DNA of 64,000 nucleotides, taken from positions 930,001 through 994,000 of the forward strand of contig JBAIAA010000599.1 of the NCBI GenBank assembly GCA_037893245.1, read 5' to 3'. A program made the translations under genes and the position numbers. The notes beneath the pieces were generated by a model, which saw nothing but the letters and a program-made list of their open reading frames with translations, had not been told where the DNA came from and searched no databases. The DNA is from Crossaster papposus (lineage: Eukaryota > Echinodermata > Asteroidea > Velatida > Solasteridae). Shown piece by piece: positions 23,759 to 37,008 of this stretch (positions are counted from its first letter, which is position 1; each line of letters begins with the position of its first letter).

Positions 23759-25228
23759 GACTGGGAGCTCTCAATGTGCTGAGCAGAATAGTAAGTGTTC
23801 ACATCACAGTGTGGCTGAGAGCAGTCACTGTGCTGAGCAGAATAGTGAGTGTTCCCATCATAGTGTGACTGAGAGCAGTCACTGTGCTGGACAGAATAGT
23901 GAGTGTTCCCATCACAGTGTGACTGGGAGCTGTCAATGTGCTGAGCAGAATAGTGAGTGTTCCCATCACAGTGTGACTGCGAGGGCATTCACTGTGCAGT
24001 GCAGAATAGTGAGTGTTGCCATCACAGTGTGACTGGGAGCAGTCACTGTGCTGAACAGAATAGTGAGTGTTCCCATCACAGTGTGACTGAGAGCTGTCAA
24101 TGTGCTGAGCAGAATAGTAAGTGTTCACACTACAGTATGACTGAGAGCAGTCACTGTGCTGAGCAGAATAGTGAGTGTTCCCATCACAATGTGACTGCGA
24201 GAGCATTCACTGTGCTGAACAAAATAGTGAGTGTTCCCATCACAGTGTGACTGAGAGCTGTCAATGTGCTGAGCAGAATAGTAAGTGTTCACACCACAGT
24301 GTGACTGAGAGCTGTCAATGTGCTGAGCAGAATAGTGAGTGTTCACATCACAGTACGACTGAGAGCAGTCACTGTGCTGTGCACAAGAGTGAGTGTTCCC
24401 ATCACAGTGTGACTGCGAGAGCAATCATTGTGCAGAGCAGAATAGTGAGTGTTCCCATCACAGTGTTACAGAGAGCAGTCACTGTGCTGAGCAGAATAGT
24501 GAGTGTGCCATCACAGTGTGACTATAAGAGCAGTCACTGTGCTGAGCAGAATAGTGAGTGTTCCCATTACAGTGTGACTGTGAGAGCAGTCACTGTGCTG
24601 AGCAGAATAGTGAATGTTCCCAACACAGTGTGACTGAGAGCAGTCACTTCGCAAAGCAAAAATAGTGAGTGTTCCAATCACAGTATGACTAAGAGCAGTC
24701 ACTGTGTTGAGCAGAATAGTGAGTGTTCCCTTCACAGTGTGACTGAGAGCTGTCATTGTGCTGAACAGAATAGTGGGTGTTCCCACAACAGTGTGACTGA
24801 GAGCAGTCACTATGCTGAGCAGAATAGTGAGTGTTCCAATCACAGTATGGCTAAGAGCAGTCACTCTGCTGAGCAGAATATTGAGTGTTCCCATCACAGT
24901 GTGACTGAGAGCTGTCATTGTGCTGAACTGAATAGTGAGTGTTCCCACCACAGTGTGACTGAGAGCAGTCACTGTACTGAGCAGAATAGTAAGTGTTCCC
25001 ATCACAGTGTGACTGTGAGAGCATTCACTGTGCTGAGCAGAATAATGAGTATTCCCGTCATACTGTGACTGAGAGCTCTCATTGTCCTGAGCAGAATAGT
25101 GAGTGTTCCCATCACAGTGCGACTGAGAGCAGTCACTGTGCTGAGCAAAATAGTGAGTGTTCCCATCACAGTGTGACTGAGAGCAGTCACTGTGCTGAAC
25201 AGAATAGTGAGTGTTCCCATCACAGTGT
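23759..25228 (+). repeat. F-type HOR, 1,470-bp copy 1
   Basis: The unit begins at GACTGGGAGCTC. Landmarks 23799, 23957, 24175, 24511, 24685 and 24993 recur at +1,470. It contains GTGCAGTGCAG, TTGCCATC, GTGTGCCATC (one C deleted, about 24505) and CAAAAATAG (one A added, about 24658). The AATAATGAGTATTCCCGTCATAC monomer lies near 25042. Confidence 0.9.
24498..24665 (+). repeat. Linked minus-1 / plus-1 monomer pair, first of seven
   Basis: GTGTGCCATC (one C fewer than GTGTGCCCATC) is followed about 150 bp later by GCAAAAATAG (one A more than GCAAAATAG). The pair recurs near 25976/26130, 28210/28366, 56085/56240, 57395/57550, 59577/59731 and 61978/62132. Copies with the full CCC, for example near 13717, 27067, 45209 and 63009, also have four A residues. 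Confidence 0.82.
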
Positions 25229-26698
25229 GACTGGGAGCTGTCAATGTGCTGAGCAGAATAGTAAGTGTTCACATCACAGTGTGGCTGAGAGTAGTCACTG
25301 TGCTGAGCAGAATAGTGAGTGTTCCCATCATAGTGTGACTGAGAGCAGTCACTGTGCTGGACAGAATAGTGAGTGTTCCCATCACAGTGTGACTGGGAGC
25401 TGTCAATGTGCTGAGCAGAATAGTGAGTGTTCCCATCACAGTGTGACTGCGAGGGCATTCACTGTGCAGTGCAGAATAGTGAGTGTTGCCATCACAGTGT
25501 GACTGGGAGCAGTCACTGTGCTGAACAGAATAGTGAGTGTTCCCATCACAGTGTGACTGAGAGCTGTCAATGTGCTGAGCAGAATAGTAAGTGTTCACAC
25601 TACAGTATGACTGAGAGCAGTCACTGTGCTGAGCAGAATAGTGAGTGTTCCCATCACAATGTGACTGCGAGAGCATTCACTGTGCTGAACAAAATAGTGA
25701 GTGTTCCCATCACAGTGTGACTGAGAGCTGTCAATGTGCTGAGCAGAATAGTAAGTGTTCACACCACAGTGTGACTGAGAGCTGTCAATGTGCTGAGCAG
25801 AATAGTGAGTGTTCACATCACAGTACGACTGAGAGCAGTCACTGTGCTGTGCACAAGAGTGAGTGTTCCCATCACAGTGTGACTGCGAGAGCAATCATTG
25901 TGCAGAGCAGAATAGTGAGTGTTCCCATCACAGTGTTACAGAGAGCAGTCACTGTGCTGAGCAGAATAGTGAGTGTGCCATCACAGTGTGACTATAAGAG
26001 CAGTCACTGTGCTGAGCAGAATAGTGAGTGTTCCCATTACAGTGTGACTGTGAGAGCAGTCACTGTGCTGAGCAGAATAGTGAATGTTCCCAACACAGTG
26101 TGACTGAGAGCAGTCACTTCGCAAAGCAAAAATAGTGAGTGTTCCAATCACAGTATGACTAAGAGCAGTCACTGTGCTGAGCAGAATAGTGAGTGTTCCC
26201 TTCACAGTGTGACTGAGAGCTGTCATTGTGCTGAACAGAATAGTGGGTGTTCCCACAACAGTGTGACTGAGAGCAGTCACTATGCTGAGCAGAATAGTGA
26301 GTGTTCCAATCACAGTATGGCTAAGAGCAGTCACTCTGCTGAGCAGAATATTGAGTGTTCCCATCACAGTGTGACTGAGAGCTGTCATTGTGCTGAACTG
26401 AATAGTGAGTGTTCCCACCACAGTGTGACTGAGAGCAGTCACTGTGCTGAGCAGAATAGTAAGTGTTCCCATCACAGTGTGACTGTGAGAGCATTCACTG
26501 TGCTGAGCAGAATAATGAGTATTCCCGTCATACTGTGACTGAGAGATCTCATTGTCCTGAGCAGAATAGTGAGTGTTCCCATCACAGTGCGACTGAGAGC
26601 AGTCACTGTGCTGAGCAAAATAGTGAGTGTTCCCATCACAGTGTGACTGAGAGCAGTCACTGTGCTGAACAGAATAGTGAGTGTTCCCATCACAGTGT
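25229..26698 (+). repeat. F-type HOR, 1,470-bp copy 2
   Basis: This is the same monomer order as copy 1, ending where GACTGAGAGCTGTTAATG replaces GACTGGGAGCTGTCAATG. Private differences include GAGAGATCTCATTG near 26541, and CACTGTGCTGAG near 26440 where copy 1 has CACTGTACTGAG. Confidence 0.9.
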
Positions 26699-28640
26699 GA
26701 CTGAGAGCTGTTAATGTGCTGAGCAGAATAGTAAGTGTTCACATCACAGTGTGACTGAGAGCAGTCACTGTGCTGAGCAGAATAGTGAGTGTTCCCATCA
26801 CAGTGTGACTGCGAGGGCATTCACTGTGCAGAGCAGAATAGTGAGTGTTCCCATCACAGTGTGACTGAGAGCTGTCAATGTGCTGAGCAGAATAGTGAGT
26901 GTTCACATCACAGTACGACTGAGAGCAGTCACTGTGCTGTGCACAAGAGTGAGTGTTCCCATCACAGTGTGACTGCGAGAGCAATCATTGTGCAGAGCAG
27001 AATAGTGAGTGTTCCCATCACAGTGTTACAGAGAGCAGTCACTGTGCTGAGCAGAATAGTGAGTGTGCCCATCACAGTATGACTGTGAGAGCAGTCACTG
27101 TGCTGAGCAGAATAGTGAGTGTTCCCATTACAGTGTGACTGTGAGAGCAGTCACTGTGCTGAGCAGAATAGTGAATGTTCCCAACACAGTGTGACTGAGA
27201 GCAGTCACTTCGCAAAGCAAAATAGTGAGTGTTCCAATCACAGTATGGCTAAGAGCAGTCACTGTGCTGAGCAGAATAGTGAGTGTTCCCTTCACAGTGT
27301 GACTGAGAGCTGTCATTGTGCTGAACAGAATAGTGAGTGTTCCCACAACAGTGTGACTGAGAGCAGTCACTATGCTTAGCAGAATAGTGAGTGTTCCAAT
27401 CACAGTATGGCAAAGAGCAGTCACTCTGCTGAGCAGAATATTGAGTGTTCCCATCACAGTGTGACTGAGAGCTGTCATTGTGCTGAACAGAATAGTGAGT
27501 GTTCCCACCACAGTGTGACTGGGAGCAGTCACTGTGCTGAACAGAATAGTGAGTGTTCCCATCACAGTGTGACTGAGAGCTGTCAATGTGCTGAGCAGAA
27601 TAGTAAGTGTTCACACTACAGTATGACTGAGAGCAGTCACTGTGCTGAGCAGAATAGTGAGTGTTCCCATCACAATGTGACTGCGAGAGCATTCACTGTG
27701 CTGAACAGAATAGTGAGTGTTCCCATCACAGTGTGACTGAGAGCTGTCAATGTGCTGAGCAGAATAGTAAGTGTTCACACCACAGTGTGACTGAGAGCTG
27801 TCAATGTGCTGAGCAGAATAGTGAGTGTTCACATCACAGTACGACTGAGAGCAGTCACTGTGCTGTGCACAAGAGTGAGTGTTCCCATCACAGTGTGACT
27901 GCGAGAGCAATCATTGTGCAGAGTATAATAGTGAGTGTTCCCATCATAGTGTTACAGAGAGCAGTCACTGTGCTGCGCAGAATAGTGAGTATTCCCATCA
28001 CAGTTTGACTGTGAGAGCAGTCACTGTGCTGAGCAGAATAGTGAGTGTTCCCATTACAGTGTGGCTGAGAGCTCTCACTGTGCTGAGCAGAATAGTGAGT
28101 GTTCCCATTACAGTGTGACTGTGAGAGCAGTCACTGTGCTGAGCAGAATAGTGAGTGTTTCCATCACAGTGTTACAGAGAGCAGTCACTGTGCTGAGCAG
28201 AATAGTGAGTGTGCCATCACAGTGTGACTGTAAGAGCAGTCACTGTGCTGAGCAGAACAGTGAGTGTTCCCATTACAGTGTGACTGTGAGAGCAGTCACT
28301 GTGCTGAGCAGAATAGTGAATGTTCCCAACACAGTGTGACTGAGAGCAGTCACTTCGCAAAGCAAAAATAGTGAGTGTTCCAATCACAGTATGACTAAGA
28401 GCAGTCACTGTGCTGAGCAGAATAGTGAGTGTTCCCTTCACAGTGTGACTAAGAGCTGTCATTGTGCTGAACAGAATAGTGGGTGTTCCCACAACAGTGT
28501 GACTGAGAGCAGTCACTATGCTGAGCAGAATAGTGAGTGTTCCAATCACAGTATGGCTAAGAGCAGTCACTCTGCTGAGCAGAATATTGAGTGTTCCCAT
28601 CACAGTGTGACTGAGAGCTGTCATTGTGCTGAACTGAATA
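26699..28640 (+). repeat. G-type block
   Basis: Monomers run from GTGTGCCCATCACAGTATGAC and CACTTCGCAAAGC to CACAATGTGACTGCGAG, then CTGCGCAGAATAG and CACAGTTTGAC monomers near 27975-28010. Landmarks 26789, 26953, 27119, 27249, 27407, 27661, 28061, 28217 and 28391 match 58154 to 59756 at a constant +31,365. Confidence 0.87.
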
Positions 28641-30164
28641 GTGAGTGTACCCATCACAGTGTGACTTAGAGCAGTCACTGTGCTGAGCAGAATAGTGAGT
28701 GTTCCCATCACAATGCGACTGTGAGAGCAGTCACTGTGCAGAGCAGAATAGTGAGTGTTCACATCACTATGTGACTGAGAGCAGTCACTGTGCTGAGCAG
28801 AATAGTGAGTGTTCCCATCACAGTGTGACTGAGAGCTGTCACTGTGCTGAGCAGAATAGTGAGTTTTCCAATCACAGTATGGCTAAGAGCAGTCACTCTG
28901 CTGAGCAAAATAGTGAGTATTCCCATCACAGTGTGACTGAGAGCTGTCAATGTGCTGAGCAGAATAGTAAGTGTTCACATCACAGTGTGACTGAGGGCAG
29001 TCACTGTGCTGAGCAGAATAGTGAGTGTTCCCATCACAGTGTGACTGCGAGGGCATTCACTGTGCAGAGCAGAATAGTGAGTGTTCCCATCACAGTGTGA
29101 CTGAGAGCAGTCACTGTGCTGAACAGAATAGTGAGTGTTCCAATCACAGTGTGACTGAGAGCTGTCAATGTGCTGAGCAGAATAGTAAGTGTTCACCTCA
29201 CAGTGTGACTGAGAGCAGTCACTGTGCTGATCAGAATAGTGAGTGTTCACATCACTATGTGACTGAGAGCAGTCACTGTGCTGAGCAGAATAGTGAGTGT
29301 TCCCATCACAGTGTGACTGAGAGCTGTCACTGTGCTGAGCAGAATAGTGAGTGTTTCCATCACAGTGTGACTGTGAGAGCATTCACTGTGCTGAGCAGAA
29401 TAGTGAGTGTTCCCGTTACAGTGTGACTGAGAGCTCTCACTGTGCTGAGCAGAATAGTGAGTGTTCCCATCACAGTGTGACTGAGCGCAGTGACTGTGCT
29501 GAGCAAAATATTGAGTGTTCCCATCACAGTGTGACTGAGAGCAGTCACTGTGCTGAACAGAATAGTGAGTGTTCCCATCACAGTGTGACTGAGAGCTGTC
29601 AATGTGCTGAGCAGAATAGTGAGTGTTCCCATCACAGTGTGACTGTGAGAGCATTCACTGTGCTGAGCAGAATATTGAGTGTTCCCGTTACAGTGTGACT
29701 GAGAGCTCTCACTGTGCTGAGCAGAATAGTGAGTGTTCCCATCACAGTGTGACTGAGAGCGGTGACTGTGATGAGCAAAATATTGAGTGTTCCCATTACA
29801 GTGTGACTGAGAGCAGTCACTGTGCTGAACAGAATAGTGAGTGTTCCCATCACAGTGTGACTGAGAGCTGTCAATGTGCTGAGCAGAATAGTAAGTGTTC
29901 ACATCACAGTGTGACTGAGAGCAGTCACTGTGCTGAGCAAAATAGTGAGTGTTCCCATAACAGTGTGACTGAGAGCTGTCAATGTGCTGAGCAGAATAGT
30001 AAGTGTTCACATCACAGTGTGACTGAGAGCAGTCACTGTGCTGAACAAACTAGTGAGTGTTCCCATCACAGTGTAACTGAGAGCAGTCACTGTGCTGAAC
30101 AGAATAGTGAGTGTACCCATCACAGTGTGACTTAGAGCAGTCACTGTGCTGAGCAGAATAGTGA
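28641..30164 (+). repeat. A-type HOR returns
   Basis: At about 28649 the block changes to GTGTACCCATCACAG, GTGACTTAGAGC and AATGCGACTGTGAG, typical of A-type units. Landmarks 29025, 29351 and 29623 equal 5262, 5588 and 5860 at +23,763. CCCATAACAGTG near 29954 marks this copy and recurs near 34549. Confidence 0.85.
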
Positions 30165-33100
30165 GTGTTCCCATCACAATGCGACTGTGAGAGCAGTCAC
30201 TGTGCAGAGCAGAATAGTGAGTGTTCACATCACTATGTGACTGAGAGCAGTCACTGTGCTGAGCAGAATAGTGAGTGTGCCCATCACAGTGTGACTGTGA
30301 GAGCAGTCACTGTGCTGAGCAGAATAGTGAGTGTTCCCATTACAGTGTGACTGTGAGAGCAGTCACTGTGCTGAGCAGAATAGTGAATGTTCCCAACACA
30401 GTGTGACTGAGAGCAGTCACTTCGCAAAGCAAAATAGTGAGTGTTCCCATCACAGTATGACTAAGAGCAGTCACTGTGCTGAGCAGAATAGTGAGTGTTC
30501 CCTTCACAGTGTGACTGAGAGCTGGCATTGTGCTGCACATAATAGTGGGTGTTCCCACAACAGTGTGACTGAGAGCAGTCACTATGCTGAGCAGAATAGT
30601 GAGTGTTCCAATCACAGTATGGCTAAGAGCAGTCACTCTGCTGAGCAGAATATTGAGTGTTCCCATCACAGTGTGACTGAGAGCAGTCACTGTGCTGAAC
30701 AGAATAGTGAGTGTTCCCATCACAGTGTGACTGAGAGCAGTCACTGTGCTGAGCAAAATAGTGAGTGTTCCCATCACAGTGTGACTGAGAGCTGTCAATG
30801 TGCTGAGCAGAATAGTAAGTGTTCACATCACAGTGTGACTGAGAGCAGTCACTGTGCTGAACAAACTAGTGAGTGTTCCCATCACAGTGTCACTGAGAGC
30901 AGTCACTGTGCTGAACAGAATAGTGAGTGTACCCATCACAGTGTGACTTAGAGCAGTCACTGTGCTGAGCAGAATAGTGAGTGTTCCCATCACAATGCGA
31001 CTGTGAGAGCAGTCACTGTGCAGAGCAGAATAGTGAGTGTTCACATCACTATGTGACTGAGAGCAGTCACTGTGCTGAGCAGAATAGTGAGTGTTCCCAT
31101 CACAGTGTGACTGAGAGCTGTCACTGTGCTGAGCAGAATAGTGAGTTTTCCCACAACAGTGTGACTGAGGGCAGTCACTATGCTGAGCAGAATAGTGAGT
31201 GTTCCAATCACAGTATGGCTAAGAGCAGTCACTCTGCTGAGCAAAATAGTGAGTATTCCCATCACAGTGTGACTGAGAGCTGTCAATGTGCTGAGCAGAA
31301 TAGTGAGTGTTCCCATCACAGTGTGACTGCGAGGGCATTCACTGTGCAGAGCAGAATAGTGAGTGTTCCCATCACAGTGTGACTGAGAGCAGTCACTGTG
31401 CTGAACAGAATAGTGAGTGTTCCAATCACAGTGTGACTGAGAGCTGTCAATGTGCTGAGCAGAATAGTAAGTGTTCACCTCACAGTGTGACTGAGAGCAG
31501 TCACTGTGCTGATCAGAATAGTGAGTGTTCACATCACTATCTGACTGAGAGCAGTCACTGTGCTGAGCAGAATAGTGAGTGTTCCCATCACAGTGTGACT
31601 GAGAGCTGTCACTGTGCTGAGCAGAATAGTGAGTGTTTCCATCACAGTGTGACTGTGAGAGCATTCACTGTGCTGAGCAAAATAGTGAGTGTTCCCGTTA
31701 CAGTGTGACTGAGAGCTCTCACTGTGCTGAGCAGAATAGTGAGTGTTCCCATCACAGTGTGACTGAGCGCAGTGACTGTGCTGAGCAAAATATTGAGTGT
31801 TCCCATCACAGTGTGACTGAGAGCAGTCACTGTGCTGAACAGAATAGTGAGTGTTCCCATCACAGTGTGACTGAGAGCTGTCAATGTGCTGAGAAGAATA
31901 GTGAGTGTTCACGTCACACTGTGACTGAGAGCTCTCACTGTGCTGAGCAGAATAGTGAGTGTTCCCATCACAGTGTGACTGAGAGCAGTCACTGTGCTGA
32001 GCAAAATAGTGAGTGTTCCCATCACAGTGTGACTGAGAGCAGTCACTGTGCTGAACAGAATAGTGAGTGTTCCCAGCACAGTGTGACTGAGAGCTGTTAA
32101 TGTGCTAAACAGAATAGTGAGTGTTCCCACCACAGTGTGACTGAGAGCAGTCACTGAGCTTAGCAGAATAGTAAGTGTTCCCATCACAGTGTGACTGTGA
32201 GAGCATTCACTGTGCTGACCAGAATAGTGAGTGTTCCCGTCACAGTGTAACTGAGAGCTCTCATTGTGCTGAGCAGAATAGTGAGTGTTCCCATCACAGT
32301 GTGACTGAGAGCAGTCACTGTGCTGAGCAAAATAGTGAGTGTTCCCATCACAGTGTGACTGAGAGCAGTCACTGTGCTGAACAGAATAGTGAGTGTTCCC
32401 AGCACAGTGTGTTAATGTGCTAAACAGAATAGTGAGTGTTCCCACCACAGTGTGACTGAGAGCAGTCACTGTGCTGAGCAGAATAGTAAGTGTTCCCATC
32501 AAAGTGTGACTGTGAGAGCATTCACTGTGCTGACCAGAATAGTGAGTGTTCCCGTTACAGTGTGACTGAGAGCTCTCACTGTGCTGAGCAGAATAGTGAG
32601 TGTTCCCATCACAGTGTGACTGAGCGCAGTGACTGTGCTGAGCAAAATATTGAGTGTTCCCATCACAGTGTGACTGAGAGCAGTCACTGTGCTGAACAGA
32701 ATAGTGAGTGTTCCCATCACAGTGTGACTGAGAGCTGTCAATGTGCTGAGCAGAATAGTGAGTGTTCCCATCACAGTGTGACTGTGAGAGCATTCACTGT
32801 GCTGAGCAGAATATTGAGTGTTCCCGTTACAGTGTGACTGTGAGAGCATTCACTGTGCTGACCAGAATAGTGAGTGTTCCCGTCACAGTGTAACTGAGAG
32901 CTCTCATTGTGCTGAGCAGAATAGTGAGTGTTCCCATCACAGTGTGACTGAGAGCAGTCACTGTGCTGAGCAAAATAGTGAGTGTTCCCATCACAGTGTG
33001 ACTGAGAGCAGTCACTGTGCTGAACAGAATAGTGAGTGTTCCCAGCACAGTGTGTTAATGTGCTAAACAGAATAGTGAGTGTTCCCACCACAGTGTGACT

Positions 33101-34758
33101 GAGAGCAGTCACTGTGCTGAGCAGAATAGTAAGTGTTCCCATCAAAGTGTGACTGTGAGAGCATTCACTGTGCTGACCAGAATAGTGAGTGTTCCCGTTA
33201 CAGTGTGACTGAGAGCTCTCACTGTGCTGAGCAGAATAGTGAGTGTTCCCATCACAGTGTGACTGAGCGCAGTGACTGTGCTGAGCAAAATATTGAGTGT
33301 TCCCATCACAGTGTGACTGAGAGCAGTCACTGTGCTAAACAGAATAGTGAGTGTTCCCATCACAGTGTGACTGAGAGCTGTCAATGTGCTGAGCAGAATA
33401 GTGAGTGTTCCCATCACAGTGTGACTGTGAGAGCATTCACTGTGCTGAGCAGAATATTGAGTGTTCCCGTTACAGTGTGACTGAGAGCTCTCGCTGTGCT
33501 GAGCAGAATAGTGCGTGTTCCCATCACAGTGTGACTGAGAGCAGTCACTGTGCTGAACAGAATAGTAAGTGTTCACATCACAGTGTGACTGAGAGCAGTC
33601 ACTGTGCTGAGCAAAATAGTGAGTGTTCCCATCACAGTGTGACTGAGAGCTGTCAATGTGCTGAGCAGAATAGTAAGTGTTCACATCACAGTGTGACTGA
33701 GAGCAGTCACTGTGCTGAACAAACTAGTGAGTGTTCCCATCACAGTGTAACTGAGAGCAGTCACTGTGCTGAGCAGAATAGTGAGTGTTCCCGTTACAGT
33801 GTGACTGAGAGCTCTTACTGTGCTGAGCAGAATAGTGAGTGTTCCCATCACAGTGTGACTGAGAGTGGTGAATGTGCTGAGCAAAATATTGAGTGTTCCC
33901 ATCACAGTGTGACTGAGAGCAGTCATTGTGCTGAACAGAATAGTGAGTGTTCCCATCACAGTGTGACTGAGAGCTGTCATTGTGCTGAACAGAATAGTGA
34001 GTGTTCCCACAACGGTGTGACTGAGAGCAGTCATTATGCTGAGCAGAATAGTGAGTGTTCCAATCACAGTATGGCTAAGAGCAGTCACTCTGCTGAGCAG
34101 AATATTGAGTGTTCCCATCACAGTGTGACTGAGAGCTATCGTTGTGCTGAACAGAATAGTGAGTGTTCCCACCACAGTGTGACTGAGAGCAGTCACTGTG
34201 CTGAACAGAATAGTGAGTGTTCCCATCACAGTGTGACTGTGAGAGCATTCACTGTGCTGAGCAGAATATTGAGTGTTCCCGTTACAGTGTGACTGAGAGC
34301 TCTCACTGTGCTGAGCAGAATAGTGAGTGTTCCCATCACAGTGTGACTGAGAGCGGTGACTGTGATGAGCAAAATATTGAGTGTTCCCATTACAGTGTGA
34401 CTGAGAGCAGTCACTGTGCTGAACAGAATAGTGAGTGTTCCCATCACAGTGTGACTGAGAGCTGTCAATGTGCTGAGCAGAATAGTAAGTGTTCACATCA
34501 CAGTGTGACTGAGAGCAGTCACTGTGCTGAGCAAAATAGTGAGTGTTCCCATAACAGTGTGACTGAGAGCTGTCAATGTGCTGAGCAGAATAGTAAGTGT
34601 TCACATCACAGTGTGACTGAGAGCAGTCACTGTGCTGAACAAACTAGTGAGTGTTCCCATCACAGTGTAACTGAGAGCAGTCACTGTGCTGAACAGAATA
34701 GTGAGTGTACCCATCACAGTGTGACTTAGAGCAGTCACTGTGCTGAGCAGAATAGTGA
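30165..34758 (+). repeat. 4,594-bp composite HOR, copy 1
   Basis: This unit chains D-like (TTCGCAAAG), A-type and B-type segments. Landmarks 30007, 30165, 30331 and 30981 recur at +4,594; those from 31307 onward recur at +4,648, one extra 54-bp monomer. AGCTGGCATTGTGCTGCAC with CATAATAGTGGG (30522-30550) is a useful marker also found at 35116, 37014 and 45735. Positions 31307-33400 also match 37853-39950 at +6,546. Confidence 0.84.
32175..33460 (+). repeat. 643-bp B-type tandem duplication
   Basis: The segment from the GTGCTGACCAG 56-bp unit through the 43-bp truncated monomer and the GAGCGCAGTGAC monomers occurs twice in direct succession (32175 and 32818; 32490 and 33133). The junction monomer is TTCCCGTTACAGTGTGACTG joined to TGAGAGCATTC at about 32840. 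The same duplicated pair is present at 38721/39364 and 47442/48085, so it predates the larger duplications. Confidence 0.87.
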
Positions 34759-37008
34759 GTGTTCCCATCACAATGCGACTGTGAGAGCAGTCACTGTGCA
34801 GAGCAGAATAGTGAGTGTTCACATCACTATGTGACTGAGAGCAGTCACTGTGCTGAGCAGAATAGTGAGTGTGCCCATCACAGTGTGACTGTGAGAGCAG
34901 TCACTGTGCTGAGCAGAATAGTGAGTGTTCCCATTACAGTGTGACTGTGAGAGCAGTCACTGTGCTGAGCAGAATAGTGAATGTTCCCAACACAGTGTGA
35001 CTGAGAGCAGTCACTTCGCAAAGCAAAATAGTGAGTGTTCCAATCACAGTATGACTAAGAGCAGTCACTGTGCTGAGCAGAATAGTGAGTGTTCCCTTCA
35101 CAGTGTGACTGAGAGCTGGCATTGTGCTGCACATAATAGTGGGTGTTCCCACAACAGTGTGACTGAGAGCAGTCACTATGCTGAGCAGAATAGTGAGTGT
35201 TCCAATCACAGTATGGCTAAGAGCAGTCACTCTGCTGAGCAGAATATTGAGTGTTCCCATCACAGTGTGACTGAGAGCAGTCACTGTGCTGAACAGAATA
35301 GTGAGTGTTCCCATCACAGTGTGACTGAGAGCAGTCACTGTGCTGAGCAAAATAGTGAGTGTTCCCATCACAGTGTGACTGAGAGCTGTCAATGTGCTGA
35401 GCAGAATAGTAAGTGTTCACATCACAGTGTGACTGAGAGCAGTCACTGTGCTGAACAAACTAGTGAGTGTTCCCATCACAGTGTCACTGAGAGCAGTCAC
35501 TGTGCTGAACAGAATAGTGAGTGTACCCATCACAGTGTGACTTAGAGCAGTCACTGTGCTGAGCAGAATAGTGAGTGTTCCCATCACAATGCGACTGTGA
35601 GAGCAGTCACTGTGCAGAGCAGAATAGTGAGTGTTCACATCACTATGTGACTGAGAGCAGTCACTGTGCTGAGCAGAATAGTGAGTGTTCCCATCACAGT
35701 GTGACTGAGAGCTGTCACTGTGCTGAGCAGAATAGTGAGTTTTCCCACAACAGTGTGACTGAGGGCAGTCACTATGCTGAGCAGAATAGTGAGTGTTCCA
35801 ATCACAGTATGGCTAAGAGCAGTCACTCTGCTGAGCAAAATAGTGAGTATTCCCATCACAGTGTGACTGAGAGCTGTCAATGTGCTGAGCAGAATAGTAA
35901 GTGTTCACATCACAGTGTGACTGAGAGCAGTCACTGTGCTGAGCAGAATAGTGAGTGTTCCCATCACAGTGTGACTGCGAGGGCATTCACTGTGCAGAGC
36001 AGAATAGTGAGTGTTCCCATCACAGTGTGACTGAGAGCAGTCACTGTGCTGAACAGAATAGTGAGTGTTCCAATCACAGTGTGACTGAGAGCTGTCAATG
36101 TGCTGAGCAGAATAGTAAGTGTTCACCTCACAGTGTGACTGAGAGCAGTCACTGTGCTGATCAGAATAGTGAGTGTTCACATCACTATCTGACTGAGAGC
36201 AGTCACTGTGCTGAGCAGAATAGTGAGTGTTCCCATCACAGTGTGACTGAGAGCTGTCACTGTGCTGAGCAGAATAGTGAGTGTTTCCATCACAGTGTGA
36301 CTGTGAGAGCATTCACTGTGCTGAGCAGAATAGTGAGTGTTCCCGTTACAGTGTGACTGAGAGCTCTCACTGTGCTGAGCAGAATAGTGAGTGTTCCCAT
36401 CACAGTGTGACTGAGCGCAGTGACTGTGCTGAGCAAAATATTGAGTGTTCCCATCACAGTGTGACTGAGAGCAGTCACTGTGCTGAACAGAATAGTGAGT
36501 GTTCCCATCACAGTGTGACTGAGAGCTGTCAATGTGCTGAGAAGAATAGTGAGTGTTCACGTCACACTGTGACTGAGAGCTCTCACTGTGCTGAGCAGAA
36601 TAGTGAGTGTTCCCATCACAGTGTGACTGAGAGCAGTCACTGTGCTGAGCAAAATAGTGAGTGTTCCCATCACAGTGTGACTGAGAGCAGTCACTGTGCT
36701 GAACAGAATAGTGAGTGTTCCCAGCACAGTGTGACTGAGAGCTGTTAATGTGCTAAACAGAATAGTGAGTGTTCCCACCACAGTGTGACTGAGAGCAGTC
36801 ACTGAGCTTAGCAGAATAGTAAGTGTTCCCATCACAGTGTGACTGTGAGAGCATTCACTGTGCTGACCAGAATAGTGAGTGTTCCCGTCACAGTGTAACT
36901 GAGAGCTCTCATTGTGCTGAGCAGAATAGTGAGTGTTCCCATCACAGTGTGACTGAGAGCAGTCACTGTGCTGAGCAAAATAGTGAGTGTTCCCATCACA
37001 GTGTGACT
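34759..37008 (+). repeat. 4,594-bp composite HOR, copy 2, truncated
   Basis: This copy follows copy 1 until about 37008, inside the B-type segment, where sequence jumps back to the GAGAGCTGGCATTG monomer. The jump coincides with the boundary of the 1,898-bp duplication. Confidence 0.83.
35111..37008 (+). repeat. 1,898-bp direct duplication, copy 1
   Basis: The segment begins at GAGAGCTGGCATTGTG. Landmarks 35575, 35955, 36281 and 36823 recur at 37473, 37853, 38179 and 38721, each at +1,898. It runs from D-like monomers through the A unit into B-type monomers. Confidence 0.9.
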